This document shows positions 43,140 to 52,348 of a stretch of DNA of 64,000 nt, piece by piece. Source of the DNA: JAIRVZ01 sp031553415. Its GTDB lineage: Bacteria > Bacteroidota > Bacteroidia > Bacteroidales > Azobacteroidaceae. The position numbers and the translations under genes are program-made. The stretch covers positions 7,841-71,840 of the forward strand of contig JAVBLO010000017.1 in the NCBI GenBank assembly GCA_031553415.1, given 5' to 3'. The first letter of the stretch is position 1; the number at the start of each line of letters is the position of its first letter. A model generated the notes under the pieces. That model made no database searches and was not told where the DNA came from. It saw only the letters and a list, made by a program, of their open reading frames with translations.

Positions 43140-43778
43140 ATGAAAACACTAGAAAGAATTGTAGCGGATAAGTTATTAAAAATCAAGGCCGTTAAATTAC
43201 AACCCGCCAATCCGTTTACATGGGCTTCCGGATGGAAGTCCCCCATTTATTGTGACAACCGGAAAACATTATCACACCCCGCCATACGCAATTTCATTAA
43301 ATTGGAACTTGCCCGTATTATTTTTGAAAAATACGAGAACGTAGATGCCATTGCCGGAGTTGCCACAGGCGCTATTGCTCAGGGTGCTATGGTTGCCGAT
43401 GAATTGAATTTACCATTCGTATACATACGTGCAACACCTAAAGACCACGGTTTGGAAAACCTGATTGAAGGAGACTTGAAACCAGGTTCAAAAGTGGTTG
43501 TTATAGAAGATTTGATTTCAACAGGTGGAAGCAGTTTAAAAGCAGTTGAAGCTATCCGTAATGCCGGCTGTGACGTATTGGGAATGGTTGCTATCTTCAC
43601 TTATGGTTTCTCTATTTCTGAAGAAAAATTCAAGGAATCAAAAGTCGAACTCACAACTCTTTGCCATTATGATGCTATTTTAGATGAAGCGCTTAAAATA
43701 GATTATATAGACCAATCTGAGATTGCCATATTACAACGCTGGAGAAAAGACCCGGCAAATTGGAACCCCAATAAATAA
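43140..43778 (+). CDS. pyrE: Orotate phosphoribosyltransferase
   Basis: 212 residues. The PRPP-binding signature VVVIEDLISTGGSSLKAVEA and the N-terminal FTWASGWKSPIYCDNR are typical of PyrE; YIRATPKDHGLENLIEG is the flexible catalytic loop with a KDHG lysine. It converts orotate and PRPP to OMP. It heads the run pyrE-SRPBCC-argH, an arrangement I recall from other Bacteroidales. Confidence 0.96.
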   Translation: MKTLERIVADKLLKIKAVKLQPANPFTWASGWKSPIYCDNRKTLSHPAIRNFIKLELARIIFEKYENVDAIAGVATGAIAQGAMVADELNLPFVYIRATPKDHGLENLIEGDLKPGSKVVVIEDLISTGGSSLKAVEAIRNAGCDVLGMVAIFTYGFSISEEKFKESKVELTTLCHYDAILDEALKIDYIDQSEIAILQRWRKDPANWNPNK

Positions 43779-43783
43779 CAAAG

Positions 43784-43856
43784 GAGTTAGAAGTGGGAAG
43801 TTAGAAGTGAGAACATTTACTTCTTCTAACTTCTAACTTCTAACTTCTAACTTCTT
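43784..43856. repeat. Self-complementary heptamer array (TTCTAAC)
   Basis: GTTAGAAGTGGGAAGTTAGAAG (quoted in part) on the left is mirrored by four tandem TTCTAAC units (43824-43851) on the right. The next ATG is at 43862. Confidence 0.65.
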
Positions 43857-43861
43857 AAAAA

Positions 43862-44275
43862 ATGACTGAATTTATAAGCGAAATTAAAACGATCCCGTAC
43901 AACGGGATTGATATTTTTGATATGCTTTCTGATTTAACCAATCTTGAACGCATGAAGGATCGTATACTACAAGAAAAAATATCAGATTTTTCTTTTGATA
44001 AAGATTCTTGTAGTTTTTCTGTCAATCCTGTCGGAAAAATCAAATTTTCAATAATTGAACGTGAACCAAGTAATACTATCAAGTTCAAAGCCGATGAGTC
44101 GCCGGTTGATGTAACCATGTGGATTCAACTGAAACAAGTTGATGAAAATGATACAAAAATGAAATTAACCATTAAGGCGGAACTCAATCCTTTCATCAAG
44201 CCCATGGTTTCCAAGCCAATCCAGGATGGAATCAACAAAATCGCCGATGTTTTGGCGGCAATACCCTATAAATAA
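43862..44275 (+). CDS. SRPBCC-fold (START-like) protein
   Basis: 137 residues. An alternating beta pattern around a central helix and a long C-terminal helix (KPIQDGINKIADVLAAIPY) indicates the helix-grip SRPBCC fold. FISEIKTIPYNGIDIFDMLS at the start is a polyketide-cyclase-like opening. Its ligand is unknown. It sits between pyrE and argH with heptamer repeats on both sides. Confidence 0.72.
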   Translation: MTEFISEIKTIPYNGIDIFDMLSDLTNLERMKDRILQEKISDFSFDKDSCSFSVNPVGKIKFSIIEREPSNTIKFKADESPVDVTMWIQLKQVDENDTKMKLTIKAELNPFIKPMVSKPIQDGINKIADVLAAIPYK

Positions 44276-44281
44276 TTACTA

Positions 44282-44365
44282 ATTAAAAATTACGAATTAC
44301 GAAACTATAGTTAAAACACATTTGTAATTCGTAATTCGTAATTCGTAATTCGTAATTTGTAATTC
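44282..44365. repeat. Six tandem GTAATTC heptamers abutting the argH start
   Basis: GTAATTC x6 (44324-44365, one copy GTAATTT) ends exactly at the argH ATG (44366). The complementary GAATTACGAA occurs upstream (44293 on). The ribosome-binding region of argH is thus made of repeat DNA. Confidence 0.75.
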
Positions 44366-45703
44366 ATGAAAAAGCTTTGGGAAAAATCAGTTCCTGTAAA
44401 CGAAAGAATTGAAAAATTTACGGTTGGAAAAGACCGTGAAATGGATTTGTATCTGGCACAATATGATGTACTGGGTTCCATGGCTCATATTACCATGCTG
44501 GAAAGTATCAGTTTGCTTACTTCCAGCGAATTACAACTTTTGTTGTCGGAACTTCGAAATATATACTCCATTGCAGTTTCTGGAGAATTTGCAATTGAGC
44601 AGGGAGTGGAAGATGTTCATTCTCAAGTTGAACTGATGCTCACACGAAAATTAGGCGATGTAGGAAAAAAAATACATAGTGGGCGTTCACGAAATGACCA
44701 GGTTTTGGTAGACATGAAACTGTTCACACGCGATGCTATAAAAAAACTTGTTGTTAAACTTGACGAGTTAATCAGCACATTACTGGAACAAAGCGAAAAA
44801 TACAAGGAAATTCTTTTACCCGGCTATACTCACTTGCAAGTTGCTATGCCTTCGTCATTCGGACTTTGGTTTGCCGCTTACTCTGAAAGCTTAGTTGACG
44901 ACTTACAATTGTTACTGGCAGCATATAAAGTATGTAATAAAAATCCATTGGGTTCAGCGGCCGGATATGGTTCTTCATTTCCCCTTAATCGCCGGATGAC
45001 AACCGATTTATTAGGCTTTGACAACCTGAACTACAATGTTGTTTATGCTCAAATGGGTCGTGGAAAAATGGAACGCACTGTAGGTTTTGCTTTAGCTGGG
45101 ATTGCAGCAAGCATATCCAAATTAGCTTTTGATGCCTGTCTGTATAACAGCCAGAATTTCGGATTCATTAAACTTCCCGACCAATTCACCACTGGCTCAA
45201 GTATTATGCCACACAAAAAAAATCCGGATGTATTCGAACTGACACGGGCAAAATGTAATAAAATACAATCTCTGCCTCAACAAATCACACTGATAACCAA
45301 CAATTTGCCTTCGGGTTACTTCCGCGATTTACAAATTATCAAAGAAGTATTTTGTCCTGCCTTCGACGAATTAACTGATTGTATTGATATGGCAAACCTG
45401 ATGATGCAGGAAATCAAGGTAAATGAAAATATCCTCGATGATGAAAAATATTCATTAATGTTCAGTGTGGATAAAGTAAACGAACTGGTATTGCAGGGAA
45501 TTCCATTCAGGGATGCTTATAAACAGGTAGGTTTAGCTATCGAAGCCGGAGAATTTAAAGCAGATAAGACAGCTAAACGCACCCACGAAGGAAGCATCGG
45601 CAATCTCTGTAACGACCAAATTGAAGTAATGAAGCAACAAATCATTTCTGAGTTTGATTTTGAAAAAGTTAATTCAGCCATAAAAAAACTTATCCAGGAT
45701 TAA
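44366..45703 (+). CDS. argH: Argininosuccinate lyase
   Basis: 445 residues of the fumarase/aspartase superfamily. The signature GSSIMPHKKNPD holds the catalytic serine loop; KIHSGRSRNDQVLVD and GYTHLQVAMPSS are the other two conserved regions. It splits argininosuccinate into arginine and fumarate. Its TAA overlaps the next ATG (TAATG). Confidence 0.96.
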   Translation: MKKLWEKSVPVNERIEKFTVGKDREMDLYLAQYDVLGSMAHITMLESISLLTSSELQLLLSELRNIYSIAVSGEFAIEQGVEDVHSQVELMLTRKLGDVGKKIHSGRSRNDQVLVDMKLFTRDAIKKLVVKLDELISTLLEQSEKYKEILLPGYTHLQVAMPSSFGLWFAAYSESLVDDLQLLLAAYKVCNKNPLGSAAGYGSSFPLNRRMTTDLLGFDNLNYNVVYAQMGRGKMERTVGFALAGIAASISKLAFDACLYNSQNFGFIKLPDQFTTGSSIMPHKKNPDVFELTRAKCNKIQSLPQQITLITNNLPSGYFRDLQIIKEVFCPAFDELTDCIDMANLMMQEIKVNENILDDEKYSLMFSVDKVNELVLQGIPFRDAYKQVGLAIEAGEFKADKTAKRTHEGSIGNLCNDQIEVMKQQIISEFDFEKVNSAIKKLIQD

Positions 45704-46032
45704 TGTATTTGGTAAACATGAAAATAAGGTTTAACAAACAAATATTAGACTTCTGTTTTAACAATTCATATCATATTCATTTTGATACGATGTTGGATTC
45801 GGATTTTTTCAGGCAACCATCTGAAAAAAATATTTCATGGTTTATAAACAACCTTGATAAATTAATCAATTTTTCATGCAATATTGAAGAACACATCAAT
45901 ATGAATGGCAAAAAGATTAAGATTATATTGGTTGAGTTAGAGTATAGAGAAAAAAATATATCACAATTGGTATTATTTAAGATGTTATACGAACATTATC
46001 CAGAACTTGAAAAATTATTTGAAGACAATTAG
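45703..46032 (+). CDS. Small protein of unknown function coupled to argH
   Basis: 109 residues from the ATG overlapping the argH stop; an alternative ATG is at 45718. I recognise no family. It is acidic at the C-terminus (YPELEKLFEDN), has a few beta/alpha alternations, no signal peptide and no membrane helix. Translational coupling (TAATG) is the best evidence that it is real. Confidence 0.5.
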   Translation: MYLVNMKIRFNKQILDFCFNNSYHIHFDTMLDSDFFRQPSEKNISWFINNLDKLINFSCNIEEHINMNGKKIKIILVELEYREKNISQLVLFKMLYEHYPELEKLFEDN

Positions 46033-46055
46033 AAAGTGTTGCCGAAAAATCAATT

Positions 46056-46142
46056 TATACTATTTCAAGCAATTAATAGCAATTTGCTTTGCACAATTAA
46101 ATTGCAATTAATTGCTATAATTGCGCCTAAGGCTAATTGCTT
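46056..46142. repeat. AATTGC-rich inverted repeats
   Basis: AGCAATTAATAGCAATT, TTGCAATTAATTGCTATAATTGC and GCTAATTGCTT are overlapping self-complementary units before maf. The structure is irregular. Confidence 0.4.
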
Positions 46143-46166
46143 AAAATATAAACATATTAATCTAAA

Positions 46167-46748
46167 GTGGAAAATACTTTTCTGAAGTACAATATTATAT
46201 TAGCATCCAATTCCCCGAGAAGAAAAGAGTTATTAGCAGGATTGGATATTCCTTTTGAAGTAAAAACATTACCGGATATTGATGAATCTTTTCCCGAAAA
46301 TTTATCCGGAACAGAAATCCCGGCTTACATAGCCAAAGCTAAAGCAGATGCCTATACACAATTTTTAGATAAAAAAAGCCTACTGATTACGGCCGACACC
46401 ATTGTCTGGCTAAATGGTAAAGTTTACGGAAAACCAACAGATAAATCAGATGCTATTTACATGCTGAAAGCTTTATCAGGCAAAACACATGAAGTTATTA
46501 CTGGAGTTTCCCTTACCACAACAGAAAAACAAATCACTTTTACTGCTGTTTCCAAAGTAAAGTTTGCTACTTTAGAAGAGGAAGAAATTTTGTATTATAT
46601 AGAAAAATATAAACCTTATGACAAAGCAGGCTCTTATGGCGTACAGGAATGGATTGGCTACATTGGAGTAGAAAGCCTCGAAGGTTCTTTTTATAATGTA
46701 ATGGGATTGCCGGTCAGGATGCTATACCAACATTTGAAGCAATTCTAG
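46167..46748 (+). CDS. maf: Maf-family nucleoside triphosphate pyrophosphatase
   Basis: 193 residues from a GTG at 46167, with no ATG available. IILASNSPRRKELLAGLDIPF is the Maf N-terminal signature (SxRR). Later blocks are LITADTIVWLNGKVYGKPTD and DKAGSYGVQEWIGYIGVESLEGSFYNVMGLP (quoted for position only in part). Maf enzymes hydrolyse dTTP/UTP or modified nucleotides, as house-cleaning and division-linked proteins. Confidence 0.93.
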   Translation: MENTFLKYNIILASNSPRRKELLAGLDIPFEVKTLPDIDESFPENLSGTEIPAYIAKAKADAYTQFLDKKSLLITADTIVWLNGKVYGKPTDKSDAIYMLKALSGKTHEVITGVSLTTTEKQITFTAVSKVKFATLEEEEILYYIEKYKPYDKAGSYGVQEWIGYIGVESLEGSFYNVMGLPVRMLYQHLKQF

Positions 46749-46750
46749 TA

Positions 46751-48256
46751 CTACTCATTCATTTCCAGCAAAGTATCAATATATTCCCTGTTATTGGATA
46801 ATCTGGGGATTTTATGTTGCCCGCCTAACATCCCCCTCTGCCCCAACCAATCATAAAACAAATTTTTGCGGGCAATCGTTACTAATGGTATATCAAGAGT
46901 TATATTTTTGTATCTTTTGGCTTCATAATCTGAATTCAGGTTTTGCAATGTTTTATCCAAAACAGCAGTAAACTCCGACAGGGAAGTAGGTTCTTCTTCA
47001 AATTCGATTAACCATTGATGCCTGCCTTTATTTTCAGATGACATATAAACCGGAGCAGCCGTATATTCTCTGATTTTACAGTTGGTTTCCAAACAAGCCT
47101 GACGCAAAGCCCTATCGGCATTATCTATCATTAACTCTTCCCCGAATGCATTGATAAAATGATGTGTTCGTCCGGTAATTATAAATTTATAGGGGCTTTT
47201 GTTTTTGAACATAACGGTATCACCAATAACATATCGCCACAAACCATTGTTACTTGTCATCACCAGGGCATAATTTTTATTCAATTCAACATCCTGTAAC
47301 CGGTATGCTTTAGGATTATCCGAATCAATATCTTCCAACGGTATGAATTCATAAAAAATCCCATAATCCAATAATAATAGTAAAGAATGATCGGACAAAT
47401 TATTCTGAATGCCAAAAAATCCTTCCGAGGCATTGTATGTTTCCATGTAACACATTCTGGAAGAAGGAATCAACGCTTCATATTGTTCTCTGTAAGGCGT
47501 AAAGCTGATACCTCCATGGAAAAACACTTCCAAATTAGGCCATATTTCAGTAAGGTATTTTTTTTCGGTGCGTTCCAACACTTTCTTAATCAGAACCATA
47601 AACCAGGAAGGAACTCCTGACAAGTTAGTTACATTTTCATTGATAGTATTGTTGCAAATAGCCTCCAGTTTAGCTTCCCACTCATCCATTAAAATAATTT
47701 TCTTCGAGGGAACCCGGAAAAAATTTGCCAATGGATTGATATTTTTGATAAGTACGGCAGATAAATCTCCGGCAATAACATGTTTATTATAAGGAGCCGG
47801 CTTACAACTGCCTCCCAGAACAAGTGCTTTTCCTCCGAAAAAACAACTGTCCGGCCTGTTATTCAAATAAGTAGCTACAGTATCTTTTCCTCCTTTATAA
47901 TGACATTCCCGCAAGGAAGTTTCACTTACAGGAATAAACTTGCTTTTATCAGTGGTTCCGGATGACTTTGCCATCCACTTGATTTTTTCAGGCCAAAGGA
48001 TATTATTTTCGCCTTTCATGATACGTTCCACAAAAGGCTTTATATCTTCGTAATTTTGTATTGGAACACGGGAAGCAAAATCGTCATAAGACCTTATGGA
48101 TACATAATCATAGGTTTTGCCCCATTCCGTATTTTGAGAAGTTTTTATCAGGCTATTAAATTGTTCGGATTGAACTAAATCGGGATATTTTTCAAAGCGT
48201 TCTATGCTTTTCAGCCTGGATTTAAATATAAGTAATGCCGATTTATCAAGAATCAT
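46751..48256 (-). CDS. GH3-family acyl-adenylate-forming protein
   Basis: 501 residues. The adenylation-type motif AKSSGTTDKSKFIPVS is the ATP-binding loop of GH3 proteins; TYNASEGFFGIQ and YRLQDVELNKNYALVMTSNNG with GLWRYVIGDTV follow as expected. Plant GH3 enzymes conjugate amino acids to hormones via acyl-AMP. Bacterial homologues are common in Bacteroidota without known substrates. Convergent with maf (2 bp gap). Confidence 0.86.
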   Translation of the reverse strand: MILDKSALLIFKSRLKSIERFEKYPDLVQSEQFNSLIKTSQNTEWGKTYDYVSIRSYDDFASRVPIQNYEDIKPFVERIMKGENNILWPEKIKWMAKSSGTTDKSKFIPVSETSLRECHYKGGKDTVATYLNNRPDSCFFGGKALVLGGSCKPAPYNKHVIAGDLSAVLIKNINPLANFFRVPSKKIILMDEWEAKLEAICNNTINENVTNLSGVPSWFMVLIKKVLERTEKKYLTEIWPNLEVFFHGGISFTPYREQYEALIPSSRMCYMETYNASEGFFGIQNNLSDHSLLLLLDYGIFYEFIPLEDIDSDNPKAYRLQDVELNKNYALVMTSNNGLWRYVIGDTVMFKNKSPYKFIITGRTHHFINAFGEELMIDNADRALRQACLETNCKIREYTAAPVYMSSENKGRHQWLIEFEEEPTSLSEFTAVLDKTLQNLNSDYEAKRYKNITLDIPLVTIARKNLFYDWLGQRGMLGGQHKIPRLSNNREYIDTLLEMNE

Positions 48257-48294
48257 TTCTATGCTTTATTTTCTTTTAGCCCAAAGATAGTATT

Positions 48295-49065
48295 TTATCC
48301 TGAAACACTTACATTAAACCCATTTTTCGTAAGTTTTGCGGCAATAGTATTCAATTCTTCCAGAGAAACTTTTTGCAAATTTTTCTCCGGGGTAGGACGA
48401 TCAATCGTATAAATCATTACTTGCTTAGGTTTGATTTCCTTCAAAACTTCAATCCAGGCATTTACTTCTTCTTCGCTCGTATTATCAACAGGTTGTCCGT
48501 TATGAGTTCCTCGCAGGAATATGGTTTGGATAATAAGGTTTCCATTGAAACGTTTCAGGTTTTCAATCACTTTAGCAATAGAAAATGAAGATTGCAAGGG
48601 TTGGTCTATCAGGCGGACCTGATTTTCGTAGACCGAGTCTAATTTCAGGATATTATTATCAATTTTGCTTAATGCTTTGAAAACGTTTTCTTTGTGAAGC
48701 ATTGTCGCATTGGACAATACACTGATTTTGGCTTCCGGAAAATATTTATCCCTGAGTTGAATGGTATCATCAATAATTCCTTCAAATTCAGGATGCAAGG
48801 TTGGTTCTCCATTTCCTGAAAACGTAAATACATCAGGAATGGTACCATTTGTTTTTAATTCCTGCAACTTATCTTCAAGCACGTGCACAACTATTTCCCG
48901 TGCCGGAAAGCTTTGTTGTGTACGGCCATCTGCATTGTACCCGCATTCACAGTAAATACAATCAAAAGTACAGATTTTACCGGCAGTTGGCAGTAAATTA
49001 ATTCCTAAAGAAATACCTAAACGACGACTTTTAATGGGTCCAAAAATAATTTCGTGAAATAACAT
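48295..49065 (-). CDS. Radical SAM protein
   Basis: 256 residues. The cluster motif is CTFDCIYCEC (CxxxCxxC), preceded by FGPIKSRRLGISLGINLLP, a family-typical opening. FTFSGNGEPTLHPEF is the SAM-binding GGE-like loop, and ISVLSNATML follows. Similar short radical SAM proteins are annotated as wyosine- or activase-like; the substrate is unknown. Confidence 0.87.
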   Translation of the reverse strand: MLFHEIIFGPIKSRRLGISLGINLLPTAGKICTFDCIYCECGYNADGRTQQSFPAREIVVHVLEDKLQELKTNGTIPDVFTFSGNGEPTLHPEFEGIIDDTIQLRDKYFPEAKISVLSNATMLHKENVFKALSKIDNNILKLDSVYENQVRLIDQPLQSSFSIAKVIENLKRFNGNLIIQTIFLRGTHNGQPVDNTSEEEVNAWIEVLKEIKPKQVMIYTIDRPTPEKNLQKVSLEELNTIAAKLTKNGFNVSVSG

Positions 49066-49100
49066 ATTAAAAATTTGAACCCAAAGGTAGCTAAAATTAG

Positions 49101-49204
49101 CACACAGATTTCACAGATTACACAGATTTTTTTAGTGGTTAATGGTTAGTGGTTAGTAGGCTTACGCTAATTATTGTGCGCAAACCTACTAACCACTAAC
49201 CACT
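49101..49204. repeat. CACAGATTT repeat plus heptamer hairpin (AGTGGTT)
   Basis: 49102-49129 repeats the sequence of 22984-23010 (CACAGATTTCACAGATTA...). It is followed by GTGGTTA/ATGGTTA/GTGGTTA and, after a 29-nt loop, the complementary CCTACTAACCACTAACCACT. It lies between the phoR stop and the radical SAM start. Confidence 0.65.
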
Positions 49205-49205
49205 A

Positions 49206-50945
49206 TTATCTGGTTTTCTTTATTGTGAATAGGAATTCCAACCCACCTTCTGTTCTGTTTTTAGCAACGATTTCACCTTTATGGAATAAAACAGCATTTT
49301 TAACGATGGATAATCCTAACCCAGAGCCACCGGTATCTCGTGTACGTCCTTCATTTACACGATAGAAACGTTCAAAAATACGGGAAAGATGTTTTTCTTC
49401 AATTCCATTACCACTATCATAATAAGAAAAGTAGTAATAATTATCATCTTCCATATAATTTGTAATCTGCATTTCAAGATTATCACCTCCATAAGCAATG
49501 GTATTATCTGCCAAGTTACGGAATATGGAATAAAGTAAAATACGGTTACCTTCAACAACTACACTGTTGTCTACTTTTATATCAAAATCAATTTTATGCT
49601 CGGCAAACTTATCCGACAAATCTTTCTTCAACTCTTTTAATAAAGGTTGAATATGTACATTTTCTATTTCAAATAAATCCGAAGCCTCTTCCATGCGGGT
49701 GATGAAAGAAATATCTTGTATCAATTCAGACAGCCTGACAATCTGCGAATAAGCTCTTTCTAAGAAAAACTGACGTTTCTCGGGATCAATTTCCGATTGT
49801 TTTATCAAAGTTTCCAGATATCCCCTGATACTTGTAACAGGCGTTTTTAATTCGTGGGCGATATTGTTAGTCATTTCCTGTTTCATCAAACGGGTTTTCT
49901 CCATTTTCGTAACATTACTGATGGAAATTTCAAAACTATTGTCTTCAAAACGGACAACCGCAATATTAAAATGCTTTCCATCCCTGCTTTTTTGAGTAGT
50001 AAAAACATTTGATTTATTATCCGATTTCCCATCTAAAAAATCCTGCAAATCCCTGAAAACCAAGTCCTCAAATATCCTGTTCACATTCAAAGACGGCTTT
50101 TCCGTCAGGAAATTCAAATATTGAATGAAATGCGAATTGTTATATATCTTTTTACGTTTGGGAGTAAAGAAACAAAGCCCCTCCTGAAGCGAATGGAAAT
50201 GCTGGAGCATTTTTTCCCTCTCTAAAGAAATTTTCTTTTTATTTTCCTGAACCTGTTTATAAACATCAACAATCTTCTCCCCTATTTCTCCCAATTCATC
50301 TTCCGGGAAAATAATATTTTCCAAATCCGGATTTCCGGCTTGCGCTGCCGATGCAAAATTTTTCAGTTTATAAATAGATTTACCAAAACGATTCGACAAA
50401 TAAATCATCACAATCATTGTCGCAAAAAACAGCAACAAAATAAAATAAAGGAAGATGTTATCTGTTTTGAAAAAATTCTTAACTGTTATATCATAAGGAA
50501 TAGCCACCCGAATGAAATAATCATTATAATATTTGGCATAATACATGAATTCTTTGTTCATTGAAGCAGAATTCCTGATATTCGTTCCGTAAGGTTTCAA
50601 CTTGGCAATCTGTATTTCAGGACGGTCAAGATGGTTGGGTATTCCTTTCAAAGCCTCCAGGTCATTGTCAAAAATCACATTTCCATCGTTTTTTATAATT
50701 GTGACCCGAAGATTTTCAGGCAGCAAAGGCAATATATTTTTCACCTGCTGCATATCATCAAGCGGAATATGATTCTGAACTATGTAGTTATGCACAAAAT
50801 CAGTATAAATACCCTGGTCTGATTCCAGGATTCCCGTTTTGTAAGTTTTTTCCCTCTTTTGTTCAAAGATGATTATACCTACTGTAAACAAGGAAAATAC
50901 AACAAAAAAATAGAGAAAAAGCCGATGTTTATAAGTCAGTTTCAT
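49206..50945 (-). CDS. phoR: Phosphate-regulon sensor histidine kinase
   Basis: 579 residues. TM1 (about 7-27) and TM2 (about 163-183, FLYFILLLFFATMIVMIYL) flank a periplasmic sensor region; a HAMP/PAS-like section follows. The H-box NNIAHELKTPVTSIRGYLE carries the phospho-accepting His; ATP-binding boxes include RNLADNTIAYGGDN and TGGSGLGLSIVKNA. As last gene of the pst-phoU-phoB cluster it is very likely the PhoR that senses phosphate through the Pst/PhoU complex. Confidence 0.88.
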   Translation of the reverse strand: MKLTYKHRLFLYFFVVFSLFTVGIIIFEQKREKTYKTGILESDQGIYTDFVHNYIVQNHIPLDDMQQVKNILPLLPENLRVTIIKNDGNVIFDNDLEALKGIPNHLDRPEIQIAKLKPYGTNIRNSASMNKEFMYYAKYYNDYFIRVAIPYDITVKNFFKTDNIFLYFILLLFFATMIVMIYLSNRFGKSIYKLKNFASAAQAGNPDLENIIFPEDELGEIGEKIVDVYKQVQENKKKISLEREKMLQHFHSLQEGLCFFTPKRKKIYNNSHFIQYLNFLTEKPSLNVNRIFEDLVFRDLQDFLDGKSDNKSNVFTTQKSRDGKHFNIAVVRFEDNSFEISISNVTKMEKTRLMKQEMTNNIAHELKTPVTSIRGYLETLIKQSEIDPEKRQFFLERAYSQIVRLSELIQDISFITRMEEASDLFEIENVHIQPLLKELKKDLSDKFAEHKIDFDIKVDNSVVVEGNRILLYSIFRNLADNTIAYGGDNLEMQITNYMEDDNYYYFSYYDSGNGIEEKHLSRIFERFYRVNEGRTRDTGGSGLGLSIVKNAVLFHKGEIVAKNRTEGGLEFLFTIKKTR

Positions 50946-50955
50946 AATTCAAAAT

Positions 50956-51633
50956 TCACATAGTAAAACAATATCCATATCCTGAGCGGTTCATGATGTA
51001 ATGTCCATAATGCCCAAGTTTTTTCCTTAACCTGGTGATATGTACATCGACCGTTCGTTCCAATACATAACCTTCATCTTTCCAGATTTTATCAAGGATT
51101 TCCTCACGTGTAAAAACCCTGGCCGGATTTTTGACTAAAAGAAAAAGTATTTCAAATTCTTTTTTAGTAAGCAATATCTGCATTTCATCCAATACCACCT
51201 GTTTAGTCTCCGGACTTATCTTTAGTTTATCAACAATAATATCTTCTTGTTGGCTTCGTTCCTCCTGTTTTTCTGTGCGTTTCAGGACAGCCTTAACCCG
51301 TGCAACTACTTCCTTGATAGAAAATGGTTTGGAAATATAATCATCCGCTCCAATAGAAAAACCTGTTAATAAATCATTTTCCGTATCCTTGGCTGTCAAA
51401 AAAATAATCGGAATTTTATTACCTTGTTTTTTCAATTTTTCAGCCATTCTGAAGCCAGATATTCCACCCATCATCACATCCAACAAGATAATCTGATGTT
51501 CATTTGATAATTTATGAAGAGCTTCTTCTGCCGAATTGGCCATATCAACTTCAAACCCTTCATTTTCAAGATTGAATTGAAGAATTTCGCAGATATCTTT
51601 TTCGTCGTCAACTACAAGAATTTTTGTTTGCAT
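50956..51633 (-). CDS. phoB: Phosphate-regulon response regulator, OmpR/PhoB type
   Basis: 225 residues. The receiver domain has acidic pair DD (9-10), phospho-acceptor D52 (IILLDVMMGG), and the switch lysine in DDYISKPFS. The C-terminal winged helix has LTKKEFEILFLLVKNPARVF and RTVDVHITRLRKKLG. It lies 10 bp upstream of phoR and 6 bp downstream of phoU. Confidence 0.9.
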   Translation of the reverse strand: MQTKILVVDDEKDICEILQFNLENEGFEVDMANSAEEALHKLSNEHQIILLDVMMGGISGFRMAEKLKKQGNKIPIIFLTAKDTENDLLTGFSIGADDYISKPFSIKEVVARVKAVLKRTEKQEERSQQEDIIVDKLKISPETKQVVLDEMQILLTKKEFEILFLLVKNPARVFTREEILDKIWKDEGYVLERTVDVHITRLRKKLGHYGHYIMNRSGYGYCFTM

Positions 51634-51639
51634 ATTTCA

Positions 51640-52314
51640 TTATTTATTTCCGTGCCTGATATCCTTCCCTTCCATCAAATATATCGCCGATTCGGCCAGA
51701 TTAGTAGCATTATCACCAATACGCTCTATGTTATACGAAATGCTATTGATACTCATCATCATTTTCAATTCACTTTCGGTCAGCATCTTGCCGGCAAAAG
51801 ATTGTTGTAATTTCAGAGTTATTTCCCTGAATAATTCATCAACCTTATCATCTGTTGCAATTGTTAAATACGCCCTTGAATTATCTTCACAAGAAAAAGC
51901 ATAAACTGCATTGCTTACCATTTTCTCGGTATGTTTCAACATTTTGGACAATAATGTTTTAAGCTCGATAAACAACTCCGATTCCCAATCATTATCTTTA
52001 ACAAAATTAGAAATATTCAGGATTAAATCACCGATACGTTCCAGATAAATGGTCATATCATGATAAGATATAATTTTCCGGAGATCCATTGCTTTAGGAT
52101 TAAACAGGAAAATCGCATTGATAACTTCTTCCCGGATTTTTACATCGAGACTATCAATTATCTTTTCAGAACGTTCAATTTCTTCGCATAAAGTCAAGTC
52201 TTTTCCTTTTTCGAACAAAGTTCTAATAATGCCCATTTCCTTTAATACAATTTCCGAAAGTAATTCGAAATCAGCAAGCAACTTGCTTAGGTATTTTGAT
52301 TTTATTGTTTCCAT
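51640..52314 (-). CDS. phoU: Phosphate transport regulator PhoU
   Basis: 224 residues, two repeated three-helix bundles (PhoU domains), with the metal-binding-type motifs EEIERSEKIIDSLDVKI and ERIGDLILNIS in repeat 1 and ATDDKVDELFREI and NIERIGDNATNLAES in repeat 2. It links Pst activity to PhoR. Confidence 0.93.
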   Translation of the reverse strand: METIKSKYLSKLLADFELLSEIVLKEMGIIRTLFEKGKDLTLCEEIERSEKIIDSLDVKIREEVINAIFLFNPKAMDLRKIISYHDMTIYLERIGDLILNISNFVKDNDWESELFIELKTLLSKMLKHTEKMVSNAVYAFSCEDNSRAYLTIATDDKVDELFREITLKLQQSFAGKMLTESELKMMMSINSISYNIERIGDNATNLAESAIYLMEGKDIRHGNK

Positions 52315-52348
52315 TTAAAATGAAGAATGAAAAATTAAGAATTAAAAA

